Shown one piece after another: positions 54,109 through 62,528 of a DNA stretch of 64,000 nucleotides (the first letter of the stretch is position 1; every line of letters begins with the position of its first letter). The notes under the pieces are model-generated. The model ran no database searches and was not told where the DNA came from. It was given only the letters and a program-made list of their open reading frames with translations. The stretch comes from CAZEER01 sp964586315 (GTDB taxonomy: Bacteria; Fidelibacterota; Marinisomatia; Marinisomatales; UBA1611), in contig CAZPHE010000003.1 in assembly GCA_964586315.1 (NCBI GenBank), positions 29,287 through 93,286 of the forward strand, given 5' to 3'. The translations under genes were made by a program, and so were the position numbers.

Positions 54109-54183
54109 AATGTAATGATTGTAAAAGGTTAGTTTTTATTAGTCTTAAATTGCTTTTTATTAAAAATAATTCAAACAAAATAA

Positions 54184-54687
54184 TTAATACATACTCATAA
54201 TACCAAGCATGATTAAAATAAAATATGGTACAAGATCAGCTGCACCAACATAATCCTTGGCTATTCGTTGTCCAAAAAATAGTAAGATAACCGTAATGGA
54301 CAAAAGGACTAGTCCGTAAAATATCCAAAGAGTTGTTCTTTCTACAAAAGCGTAATAGATACCATATATAAGCATAATCCCACCAATTAATTCAAGTAAT
54401 GTTAGCATAGTTAGAGAAATTGTTGTGAAGTTTTTTAAAAAAGTATTAGAAAAATGAGTATTAAAGAATTCATAATTATTTTTTCGATCAATAATTTTAT
54501 CCAGACCAGATTGTATAAACGCTATTGATAGAAATATAGAAATAAATATTTGACAAAATACTAATGGGTCTTTGAAAGAAATACCTAATAATTCTATGCG
54601 ATCTCCGTATTTTTCAGCTACTGTTTGTCCAAACAAAATTGTATTATTTATAAGGAAAAACAAAATAATTAAATTCAATCTTTTCAT
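54184..54687 (-). CDS. DoxX-like membrane protein
   Basis: A 167-residue protein with an N-terminal signal-like helix (LNLIILFFLINNTILFGQ) and four further helices. LLELIGGIMLIYGIYYA and the IQSGLDKIIDRK segment (helix with a conserved Asp/Lys turn) match the DoxX group. Its function is unclear, though relatives are linked to redox stress. The gene is 8 bases after plsC, so it is likely co-transcribed with it. Confidence 0.65.
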   Translation of the reverse strand: MKRLNLIILFFLINNTILFGQTVAEKYGDRIELLGISFKDPLVFCQIFISIFLSIAFIQSGLDKIIDRKNNYEFFNTHFSNTFLKNFTTISLTMLTLLELIGGIMLIYGIYYAFVERTTLWIFYGLVLLSITVILLFFGQRIAKDYVGAADLVPYFILIMLGIMSMY

Positions 54688-54695
54688 AAAGTGTT

Positions 54696-55418
54696 TTACA
54701 GTGTAACTAATTTTTTTATTCTACAACGTACTAAATCTTTGATCTGATCTATGCTAAGGTTTTCATATTCATTTTTGTATATAGGTTTCCCAAATCTAGT
54801 GGTTAAAAATCCCGGGTTTAGGCGCCAATCATCTTTCTTTTTTGCATTAAAACCACCCAATAGTCCTATGGGAACAATCGTTGCACCTGTGTTTTTTGCT
54901 AAATGAAAAGGACCTTTTTTAAAGGGACCTAAATTACCTGTTAATGTTCTTGTACCTTCGGGTGATATTAAAAAAGAAGTGCCATTTTTCAGAGCATTTT
55001 CTGCGAGATTTAAACTTCCTATTGCTTTTTTAATACGTTGTCTAACTATAGGGATAACTCCATATTGCTTAATAATTAAACCCCATATTGGATAACGAAA
55101 CACTTCAATTGCTGCGATTGCTGTAATATAGTGTGGTATATAAGCCCCAATCATAAATTGATCAAACATTGAAACATGGTTAAACATATAAATATATGGT
55201 TGTTCTGTTTTGGAGGGAGGATTATTTTCCTTACGAAGCCATTGCCCTGCTAAAAAACAATAAATCCAACATAGCGGACGGATAAATATGTATAGAATCT
55301 TACGAGGGAAAAAGATGATTATAAATAAAAGAAAAAATAAAGAAGGGATAAAAAATAAATACCATAGAGGCCACAAAATAACTGAAAAAATGGTTTTAAT
55401 TATTCCAATTTTTTTCAT
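54696..55418 (-). CDS. plsC: 1-Acylglycerol-3-phosphate acyltransferase (PlsC family)
   Basis: A 240-residue protein from the ATG at 55418. A longer reading from 55586 would lie inside mutY in another frame and is not credible. The catalytic HX4D motif is NHVSMFD, and the second motif is SPEGTR; PIGLLGGF and a C-terminal basic part complete the pattern. It acylates lysophosphatidate to phosphatidate. Two N-terminal hydrophobic segments anchor it to the membrane. It overlaps the end of mutY by 23 bases, so the two are probably coupled. Confidence 0.9.
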   Translation of the reverse strand: MKKIGIIKTIFSVILWPLWYLFFIPSLFFLLFIIIFFPRKILYIFIRPLCWIYCFLAGQWLRKENNPPSKTEQPYIYMFNHVSMFDQFMIGAYIPHYITAIAAIEVFRYPIWGLIIKQYGVIPIVRQRIKKAIGSLNLAENALKNGTSFLISPEGTRTLTGNLGPFKKGPFHLAKNTGATIVPIGLLGGFNAKKKDDWRLNPGFLTTRFGKPIYKNEYENLSIDQIKDLVRCRIKKLVTL

Positions 55419-56463
55419 GTAATATTGAAAATAATTTGTGATTTGCTTTTGGAAAAGGAATCTCATCAATTTCACTTGGTGTAATCCATTTAGTATCAAT
55501 CTGTTTTTTAATTTTATTTTTTTCCTTACAGTGATATAAATGAAGGGTAATAGTATAATGTGAATAGGAATGTTCAATAGCAGCAATTTTATTTTTGATT
55601 AATGGCGATATACCACATTCTTCCTTGATCTCACGATTTAAGGCTTCTTTTAAAGTTTCCGTATTTTTGACTTTCCCTCCAGGAAATTCCCATAAACCTG
55701 GTAACATATTAGTATTTTTTCTTTTTTGGATATAAAATCTGTTTTTTCGCCAAATAAGGCCGGCGACCACTACATAGTGTGGGGGTTTTTTATTTATTAT
55801 TGGTTCTGGAAAATTTTGAGGATTACCTTTTTTATATGCCATACAGAAACTTTTTATGGGACAAACGGCACAAGAAGGATTTTTAGGAGTACATACCAAT
55901 GCTCCCAATTCCATCAGGCTTTGATTAAAATCACCTGGTCTATCTTTAGGAATCATTTTATTTAGGTTTTTTTTTATCCTAACTTTATTATTAATCGTAA
56001 AATTTTTAATACCTAAAATTCTACACATTACTCTCTTCACATTTCCATCTAAAACAGAATAAGGTTTATTAAATGCAATAGATAAAACTGCTGCGGATGT
56101 ATATTCTCCAACACCTGGTAAAGAAATAAAATTTTCCCAATCATCCGGTATAACTCCTCCAAATTTATTTTCGACAATTTTAGCTGCTCTATAAAAATTT
56201 CTGCATCGATTATAATAACCTAGACCTTCCCAAAGTTTTAATAAACTATTTAAGTCTGTTTTTGCAACGGATTTAATATTTGGAAAATATTTAAGCCACC
56301 GTTTATAATATGGAATTGCAATTTTCACTTGTGTTTGTTGTAACATTATTTCTGAAAGCCAAATTTTATATGGGTTTTTGGTCAAACGAAAAGGTAGATA
56401 CCGCTTTTCATTATTATACCAATATAAAATTGGATCGACGATTTTTAAATTTGTATTATACAA
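55396..56463 (-). CDS. mutY: A/G-specific adenine glycosylase with intact Nudix C-terminal domain
   Basis: A 355-residue MutY. The glycosylase core has EIMLQQTQV (catalytic Glu38), the HhH LPGVGEYTSAAV and VLDGNVKRV (Asp139), and the Fe-S cluster cysteines 191, 198, 201 and 207. It removes adenine paired with 8-oxoguanine. The C-terminal domain, usually a Nudix fold with lost catalytic residues, here keeps the complete box: Gly263, Glu269, Arg277-Glu278, Glu281-Glu282 and Gly284 in exact GX5EX7REUXEEXGU spacing. It might therefore also hydrolyse 8-oxo-dGTP as MutT does. It overlaps the marR gene by eight bases and plsC by 23. Confidence 0.96.
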   Translation of the reverse strand: MYNTNLKIVDPILYWYNNEKRYLPFRLTKNPYKIWLSEIMLQQTQVKIAIPYYKRWLKYFPNIKSVAKTDLNSLLKLWEGLGYYNRCRNFYRAAKIVENKFGGVIPDDWENFISLPGVGEYTSAAVLSIAFNKPYSVLDGNVKRVMCRILGIKNFTINNKVRIKKNLNKMIPKDRPGDFNQSLMELGALVCTPKNPSCAVCPIKSFCMAYKKGNPQNFPEPIINKKPPHYVVVAGLIWRKNRFYIQKRKNTNMLPGLWEFPGGKVKNTETLKEALNREIKEECGISPLIKNKIAAIEHSYSHYTITLHLYHCKEKNKIKKQIDTKWITPSEIDEIPFPKANHKLFSILHEKNWNN

Positions 56464-56887
56464 TTTTTTTATTCATTTTAATCTTTAATAAAACCCAATT
56501 TAAATATGAAAGTGCTTCTAATATTTCAACATTATTATCTTCTGGTATTTCTCCCTGTATTATTTTACCAGTTCTTGTAAATTGATTTTCTACTTCAGTT
56601 TGGATATCTTTCCCAGATATTGTAAGCGATACTTTAATTATTCGTTTATCTTTAGAATATTTTTTTCTTATAACCCAACCTTTATTCTCAAGACCAGAAA
56701 TCATTCTTGTTGCAGTACTATTATCAACACCTATTTTTTTGGCAAACTCTGACATTTCCATTCCATCGTTCTCCAATGCAATAATACCAATCAATTGTTG
56801 GAAAGAGGCGCCTTTGAATGAAATATTTTTTCGAAATATACTTTGTAAATTTATAAGCAATGGGCTAAGAATTTCGCCAAATTCCAT
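56456..56887 (-). CDS. MarR-family transcriptional regulator
   Basis: A 143-residue winged-helix protein. The core LIGIIALENDGMEMSEFAKKIGVD with the recognition helix NSTATRMISGLENKGWVIRK and the wing YSKDKRIIKVSLTISGK are classic MarR. The ligand is unknown. It overlaps mutY by eight bases and so is probably co-transcribed with it and possibly regulates the run. The upstream gap to the lipase gene is 35 bases. Confidence 0.9.
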   Translation of the reverse strand: MEFGEILSPLLINLQSIFRKNISFKGASFQQLIGIIALENDGMEMSEFAKKIGVDNSTATRMISGLENKGWVIRKKYSKDKRIIKVSLTISGKDIQTEVENQFTRTGKIIQGEIPEDNNVEILEALSYLNWVLLKIKMNKKIV

Positions 56888-56922
56888 AGTTGTATATTAC
56901 AAATTAAATAAAAAGATGCATA

Positions 56923-58137
56923 CTACTTTGATGGAAGGAGCCTTAACATAGTTACATGATCAAGTAAATATTTTTTCGACTTTTCCAATTCTATTTCATT
57001 TTTGATATTAGGATGACCAATAATACTCCAATGATCCGTGCCTTTAAATTTTTTCCAATACCATTGACCTGGAATAAGCAGTTCATTATCTTCATATTCA
57101 ATTATAGGATCTGGACCATTTGGCCCGGTGCTAGGACCATACATAGATATGGTATTTACTATACCGTCATTTTCATACCATGTGGAGTCTGTGGGTGTTC
57201 CATCATTCCAATATCCAGATCTCGACCCAATTAACTTTGCCCTAGAACGAATTAATAAAGGAGTATCAACTAATGGAATATGTAAATTGGAACCATCTTT
57301 AATATCGGTAGTCGATGTAACCCAAGAGAAATAATATATATCTGGGGAAGCTTGCAAAAAACTGTTTAACTCTTTAGCACCATCTAAACTTAAATCCCAT
57401 GCGCTAATATTTTTAGTATCCCATGCTGGGTGAATCCTCATTCTATTTATATATTCAGACCATGGTTCATTTTCTTTTCTATAAAATCCCCATTGCTCTA
57501 AATCAAAATCAAAAAAACTTGTTCCAATAAGACCCGCAACACCTACAAAATATTGAAGAAAGGGTAATACTTTTAGAGTAATATCTGTAAGAGTTGTACC
57601 ATCATGTGGAGTCGAAATGGATGTAATACTTTTAATTAAATTTGGTTGTATCTTTCCCAATAACATAGATTCTTCTGCAAGACCAAGGTTTTCATCTACA
57701 TATATTTCTTGAGATAATAAATAATTCAGCATTCGCGCAGTTTGTCCACCCATGCTATGTGCTATAATATGAACAGGATTTGATGCGTTCCATTCGGGGT
57801 ATAATCCATTATATTTCTTTCCTATTGGTTTTTGAATTATATTATATTTTTTTGAATGTGCCTTTCCATAGTCAACTTGACCACCTTTTAATTGATAATA
57901 AACTTCAATTGCTCTCTCCCAATTAGATGATACTGGACCTACTGAAACTTCGAATACTGTATAGTCCTCATCTCTAAGAATTTTTACAAAATCTTGTTTG
58001 CCTCCCCAGTAGTTATACTTACCCATTTCATCTGGTCCCCATCCCATAAATCCATGAATTAAAACTATTGGATAATCATTTTTTGCATTTAAAAAACATA
58101 AGAAGACCAGAATAAAAAAAATATGATGACCTCGCAT
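56923..58137 (-). CDS. Exported lipase of the I.5-like family
   Basis: A 404-residue alpha/beta-hydrolase with a signal peptide (HHIFFILVFLCFLNA). YPIVLIHGFMGWG forms the oxyanion region, AHSMGGQTARML holds the catalytic Ser, and STPHDGTTLTD, DFDLEQWGFYRK and FSWVTSTT match thermophilic Bacillus/staphylococcal lipases of family I.5, including the regions around the zinc site. The catalytic Asp and His follow (DGIVNTISM and GTDHWSIIG). It would split triacylglycerols outside the cell. It overlaps the PorQ-like gene by one base. Confidence 0.9.
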   Translation of the reverse strand: MRGHHIFFILVFLCFLNAKNDYPIVLIHGFMGWGPDEMGKYNYWGGKQDFVKILRDEDYTVFEVSVGPVSSNWERAIEVYYQLKGGQVDYGKAHSKKYNIIQKPIGKKYNGLYPEWNASNPVHIIAHSMGGQTARMLNYLLSQEIYVDENLGLAEESMLLGKIQPNLIKSITSISTPHDGTTLTDITLKVLPFLQYFVGVAGLIGTSFFDFDLEQWGFYRKENEPWSEYINRMRIHPAWDTKNISAWDLSLDGAKELNSFLQASPDIYYFSWVTSTTDIKDGSNLHIPLVDTPLLIRSRAKLIGSRSGYWNDGTPTDSTWYENDGIVNTISMYGPSTGPNGPDPIIEYEDNELLIPGQWYWKKFKGTDHWSIIGHPNIKNEIELEKSKKYLLDHVTMLRLLPSK

Positions 58138-59036
58138 TAAATACCAATTTCTATTTCTAAACCACTTGCTTGGATACCAGTTCCATAAAAATATGTCCCA
58201 TAACTTATCAGGATTGAACCTGTATCATAGCTAAAACCAAAACCTGATGACCCAAGAATAGATTTTATAATGTTTTTTTGAATATTTTGTTCAATTTTTC
58301 GAGTAGAGGTGCCAAAGCGTATTTTAAAATTATTTTTTAATCTAAAAAAACCACCTATAAACAATTCAATTTCTTCTAGCCTTTTGCTTGATAATAAATC
58401 ACAATATATGGTTAAAGGCAAATACTCTAATGTTTTTGACCCACTAAATACCAATCTAGGATAAATTTTAATTAAATCTCCATTTAATAATTCTTTACCA
58501 ATTTCATGAATTGAGATTCCAATTATACTTTTCATATTTTTAAAGTTAATTTTTCCACCAATCGAAAATTTAATTACTCTAAACTGTTTTGAATGCAACG
58601 AAGATGAATAAATCATGCAATTAGAACCAAAAGTAAAAGGGGTGTTGTTTACAATTCTCGCATAAGCAATGCTTGCCCATGTATCAGAAGCGCTATATAC
58701 TTCTGTAAATATCGCTTCATCATTATATCCTGTAAATGTACCATAAGATAAATGTTTAACTGATATAGAAAAATAACCTTTATTCCACGGTGAACTATAC
58801 CCAACACTTTGGCTTGTAATATTTGCAGGATACTTTATGATGGCAGTTGTGAAAACTCTATCATGAATAAAACATGAAGGATTTACTTTTAACGCAATAG
58901 AGGATGGATGTAAAAACCCCGCTCCAGCCATGCCTAAATGAATTGATGATGTAAATGAATCATGCGAAGGCGATCCAGTTTTCGCGCAAAGTCCACTTTG
59001 GAAAATAAAAAAAATAAAGATTAACAATCTCATCAA
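58137..59036 (-). CDS. PorQ-like outer-membrane barrel (type IX secretion)
   Basis: A 299-residue protein with a signal peptide (ending SGLCAKT). The first strands GMAGAGFLHPSSIALKVNP have the GMGGAG...A...NPA arrangement of the PorV/PorQ/FadL-like barrels. Further on SVKHLSYGTFTGYNDE and FTEVYSASDTWASIAYAR strongly recall PorQ, which carries a YGxFxGYDE-like strand and an ASD element. It forms a barrel linked to T9SS attachment of cargo. A T9SS cargo with a PNPFNP tail is encoded at 7762. It lies between priA and the lipase gene, which itself lacks a sorting domain. Confidence 0.7.
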   Translation of the reverse strand: MMRLLIFIFFIFQSGLCAKTGSPSHDSFTSSIHLGMAGAGFLHPSSIALKVNPSCFIHDRVFTTAIIKYPANITSQSVGYSSPWNKGYFSISVKHLSYGTFTGYNDEAIFTEVYSASDTWASIAYARIVNNTPFTFGSNCMIYSSSLHSKQFRVIKFSIGGKINFKNMKSIIGISIHEIGKELLNGDLIKIYPRLVFSGSKTLEYLPLTIYCDLLSSKRLEEIELFIGGFFRLKNNFKIRFGTSTRKIEQNIQKNIIKSILGSSGFGFSYDTGSILISYGTYFYGTGIQASGLEIEIGI

Positions 59037-59049
59037 ATAATTAAAATTA

Positions 59050-61284
59050 TTAAATTAAACTTATTGGGTCAAAATATACGTTAACACGATTTGGGCCTGG
59101 ATTAAATTTTTTCTGATAATCTTTAAAATTTAAAGAAATAAAATTATGAAGTTTTTTCCCATTTGGATCAATCTTTTTATTTGATTTAAAAACAAATTGA
59201 TATCTATACTGGTTTCTAAGTTTTTCTAAATAACAAGGGGTTGGACCTAATATTTCTAAGCCTTTATAATAACCATCGATCTGTTGAGATATTTTCGATA
59301 TAAGATCACACACTGATTTGAGATTAATTCCTGTCACTTCTATTTTTGCTAACCAACTGAAAGGTGGATAATTTAATTCCTGTCTTTCTTCCATTGCTAT
59401 TTGGTAATATTGATTTATATCTAAGGCCCCTGCACTTTTTATCACAGGATTGTCTGGCGCGAATGATTGAATAACGACCTCGCCTTTCTTTTTACTTCGT
59501 CCAGAGCGACCGGAAGCCTGATAAAGTAACTGAAAAATCTTTTCTCCTGCTCTGAAATCTGGGATATACAATCCTAAATCAGCATTAATTATTCCTACAA
59601 GGGTCGCATTGGGGAAATCCAATCCCTTTGCTATCATCTGAGTGCCTATTAATATATTTATATAACCTTTATTAAAAGATTGTAATAAGGATGCAATTCC
59701 TGTTCCGGTTTTAGATGTATCCATATCTAATCTGCCTACATTTGCATCTGGGAATGTTTCTCGAATTAAAGATTCTATTTTTTGAGTACCTGAACCAGAG
59801 TAAAACAAATTAAAACTTTGACAATTATTACATTTTGTGTTTTTATGCATCTGGGAAAATCCACAAAAATGACAAATAAGTTGAGATTTCTTCTTATGGT
59901 ATGTAAGCGCAATATGACATTGGGAACACATAATTAGATTACTGCAATCTTGACAACGTACAACCGATGAATAACCCCGCCTATTTTGTATTAAAATTAT
60001 TTGTTCTTTTTTATTCAGTCTATCTTCTATCTTATCTTGTAATAGCCCAGATACTATCTGTCCAATTTTTCCGGTTTCATCTTGCTCGGACAACATATTT
60101 ACAATATAAACGTTTGGATATTTGGCCTTACCAAATCGTTTTGGCAACCTAATATAATTAATTTTTTTATTTAAATAATTGAAATAACTCTCAAGGCTAG
60201 GTGTAGCACTAGAAATAACAACAACCGCTTTTTCATAAAAACCTCTCATCAATGCAACGTCTCTAGCATGGTATCTTGGTGCAGGTGAGTCTTGATAGTA
60301 AGATGTTTCTTGTTCTTCATCTACAACAATGAGACCTAAATTATTAATTGGTGCAAACACTGCACTTCTAGCACCAATAACAACTTTAAAATTACCATCA
60401 CAAATTTCTTTCCACGTCCAAGATCGCTGTTGTTGTGTTAGTTTTGAATGCCAAAGAGCTATTGTATTCCCAAATACAGATCTAAAACGGCCGGCAATTT
60501 GAGGAGTAAGGGATATTTCCGGAAGAAGAATTATTGAAGTACGATTTTTTGATAAGCATCTGCTAACTGCTTCAATATATATCTCTGTTTTACCGCTACC
60601 GGTTACCCCGTGTAATAAAAAAGGAGAATAAATATTATTATATATTGGCTTTACTATTTCATTTATCGCAGATTTTTGATCTTTATTAAAAGTAATTTTT
60701 TTATGAATTGGATCAAAAGTAAACCCTGTCGCATCTGGAAACGAAAATTTTTGAAAAAGGGTAACAAGCTTATTTTTTTTTAAAGCTTTACAGATTGCTA
60801 ATGGATTTGGGGCAAGGATTTTTAATGATATTACTTTAATAGGTTTATTATTCTCACAAACTTTTTTATAGATCATATATTGCTTTGGTGCACGTTTTTT
60901 AATATAATTCAATTTAGAATTAATATTTTCAGATTTTTGAACATACCATTGCTTTGGTGGAACATATCGAGTTGATAAACTTTTAGGAAAAACAGTTTTT
61001 GCAACCTGTCCAACGGGCGTCATATAATAATCACTCATCCAAAAAATTAATTTTAATAATGCTGGTGTTATTACAGATTTATGATCAACCAAACTTGATA
61101 TATCTTTTATTTTTCCCGTAAAGGTTGATTTAGGACTTAAGTTTATTACTATACCTTGAGTGTTTCTACGACCAAAAGAAGCATTGACACGAGATCCAAT
61201 CCGTATTTTATTTTCAAGATGCTTTGGTATAGAATAAGTGAAGGTTTGGAAACCGCGGATTGGAAATGCGACTTTAACAAACAT
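59050..61284 (-). CDS. priA: Primosomal helicase PriA
   Basis: A 744-residue 3'-5' helicase for replication restart. An N-terminal DNA-binding domain is followed by the helicase with GVTGSGKTEIY (Walker A), VVDEEQETSYYQ (Walker B/DEEH-like) and a zinc-binding insert with eight cysteines (CQDCSNLIMCSQC, CHFCG, CNNC). GTQMIAKGLDFPNATLV and QASGRSGRSKKKGEVV are helicase motifs V and VI. The start at 61284 follows a typical FVKVAFPI. It is the first gene of the minus run leading to PorQ and lipase. Confidence 0.96.
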   Translation of the reverse strand: MFVKVAFPIRGFQTFTYSIPKHLENKIRIGSRVNASFGRRNTQGIVINLSPKSTFTGKIKDISSLVDHKSVITPALLKLIFWMSDYYMTPVGQVAKTVFPKSLSTRYVPPKQWYVQKSENINSKLNYIKKRAPKQYMIYKKVCENNKPIKVISLKILAPNPLAICKALKKNKLVTLFQKFSFPDATGFTFDPIHKKITFNKDQKSAINEIVKPIYNNIYSPFLLHGVTGSGKTEIYIEAVSRCLSKNRTSIILLPEISLTPQIAGRFRSVFGNTIALWHSKLTQQQRSWTWKEICDGNFKVVIGARSAVFAPINNLGLIVVDEEQETSYYQDSPAPRYHARDVALMRGFYEKAVVVISSATPSLESYFNYLNKKINYIRLPKRFGKAKYPNVYIVNMLSEQDETGKIGQIVSGLLQDKIEDRLNKKEQIILIQNRRGYSSVVRCQDCSNLIMCSQCHIALTYHKKKSQLICHFCGFSQMHKNTKCNNCQSFNLFYSGSGTQKIESLIRETFPDANVGRLDMDTSKTGTGIASLLQSFNKGYINILIGTQMIAKGLDFPNATLVGIINADLGLYIPDFRAGEKIFQLLYQASGRSGRSKKKGEVVIQSFAPDNPVIKSAGALDINQYYQIAMEERQELNYPPFSWLAKIEVTGINLKSVCDLISKISQQIDGYYKGLEILGPTPCYLEKLRNQYRYQFVFKSNKKIDPNGKKLHNFISLNFKDYQKKFNPGPNRVNVYFDPISLI

Positions 61285-61384
61285 AGTTTAAACGTTTATA
61301 TATCAAGAACATCTTTGGGGAAAAAATGTCCATGATCTAAAAAGATCAACAAAAAAAATTGAAAGCGGTTTTTAATATTAAATA

Positions 61385-61828
61385 TTATGATTTTATTACA
61401 TAGATTTTTACATCACCTTCTATATCAGATGAAATTTTTATTTTAACATGGTAAATACCAAGGGACTTGATTGGCTCATCCAATAAAATTGCATTACGCT
61501 CAACTTCAATATCCTTTTCTTTTAAAGAGTTTTGAATATCTTTTGCAGTTATTGATCCAAACATTTTTTCTTCATCTCCAACTTGAGCTTCAATTGTAAT
61601 TTCAATTTTAGATAATTTTTTAACTATTGACTCGTAACCAGCTATTTCCCTTTCTAATCGACTTTGATTAATCTTTTTACGTTCTTGTGCGATAGCTCGA
61701 TTCCGTTTTGATGCTCTTAGAGCGATACCTTGAGGAATAAGTTTATTTCTAGCGAAACCTGGCTTAACCTGAACAATATCACCCGCTTGGCCTAAGCCAT
61801 TATAATCAATCAATAAAATAATATCCAT
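61385..61828 (-). CDS. rplI: Ribosomal protein bL9
   Basis: A 147-residue L9 that binds 23S rRNA. The start is the ATG at 61828 (DIILLIDYNGLGQAGDIV), with AAAGGAG seven to nine bases upstream; a longer reading from 61882 overlaps rpsR and is not real. VKPGFARNKLIPQGIALRAS is the signature. A long helix (residues 40-75) joins two globular domains. It lies after rpsR with ten bases between them. Confidence 0.96.
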   Translation of the reverse strand: MDIILLIDYNGLGQAGDIVQVKPGFARNKLIPQGIALRASKRNRAIAQERKKINQSRLEREIAGYESIVKKLSKIEITIEAQVGDEEKMFGSITAKDIQNSLKEKDIEVERNAILLDEPIKSLGIYHVKIKISSDIEGDVKIYVIKS

Positions 61829-61838
61829 ATAAACTCCT

Positions 61839-62066
61839 TTAGTCCATTCCTCTATCCACGTAAGGCATAAGAGCAATTGCACGGGAACGTTTTATAGCTC
61901 GCACTAATTTTCTATGCATTTTAGCGCTAGTCCCGGTTATGCGACGTGGCATAATTTTCCCTTGGTCATTAACAAAACGACGTAAAAGTTTTACATCTTT
62001 ATAATCAATTTCACTAATTCCATTTTCCTTAAAATAACAAAATTTCCTTTTATTTTGTAATGCCAT
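61839..62066 (-). CDS. rpsR: Ribosomal protein bS18
   Basis: A 75-residue S18 with the FCYFKENGISEIDYKDVKLL start, a RRFVNDQGKIMPRRITG core and KLVRAIKRSRAIALMPY. It pairs with S6 on the small subunit platform. The one-base overlap with rpsF is typical, but ssb, often between rpsF and rpsR, is missing. Confidence 0.96.
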   Translation of the reverse strand: MALQNKRKFCYFKENGISEIDYKDVKLLRRFVNDQGKIMPRRITGTSAKMHRKLVRAIKRSRAIALMPYVDRGMD

Positions 62067-62512
62067 TATGTTTCCTCCTTTGGTAATTCATCTGAATCTT
62101 TTTTTTCTGTAACAGCCTCTTTGTTTTCATCTAATCCTTTTTTGGTTAATTTTTTATCCCCATTACCTTCATCAACATTTTCTTGGATTTTTTCATTATT
62201 GGGCTCTATATATAAATCAGGTTTCTCTGATAAGAGGATTGTCATATGACGTAAAACAGCATTATTCAATTTCATCCATATATCAAACTCTCGCATTTTA
62301 GATTGAGTTCCACCTTGAAATTGTAAAATGATAAATGAACCATATTTCTGATTTACTATTTGGTAGGCAAGACGTTTTTTACCCCATAATCTATGGTTTA
62401 TTATTTTTGATTTTGTTTTCTCTAGCTCTTGCGCTATTTCACCCATTGTTTTTTCCAAGATTAAATTTTCTAAATTGGGATCCACAATGTAAAGGGTTTC
62501 ATAATACCGCAT
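62066..62512 (-). CDS. rpsF: Ribosomal protein bS6 with C-terminal extension
   Basis: A 148-residue S6. MRYYETLYIVDPNL, the KRLAYQIVNQKYGSFIILQF strand and the NNAVLRHMTILL end are typical and make up the first 100 residues. The last 45 residues are an acidic and Lys-rich tail (EKIQENVDEGNGDKKLTKK) longer than usual and likely disordered. It follows the pyrophosphatase gene by 16 bases. Confidence 0.95.
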   Translation of the reverse strand: MRYYETLYIVDPNLENLILEKTMGEIAQELEKTKSKIINHRLWGKKRLAYQIVNQKYGSFIILQFQGGTQSKMREFDIWMKLNNAVLRHMTILLSEKPDLYIEPNNEKIQENVDEGNGDKKLTKKGLDENKEAVTEKKDSDELPKEET

Positions 62513-62528
62513 AATATCTCCTTATTTT

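Noticed and set aside
55419..55586. Extended N terminus of plsC
   Set aside because: It lies inside mutY in another frame; the ATG at 55418 gives the normal family start.
61322..61350. Terminator after rplI
   Set aside because: Only a 5-bp GATCT/AGATC stem with no adjacent U-tract; too weak to list.
61829..61882. Extended N terminus of rplI
   Set aside because: It overlaps the rpsR coding region; the ATG at 61828 has a perfect ribosome site and the family start.
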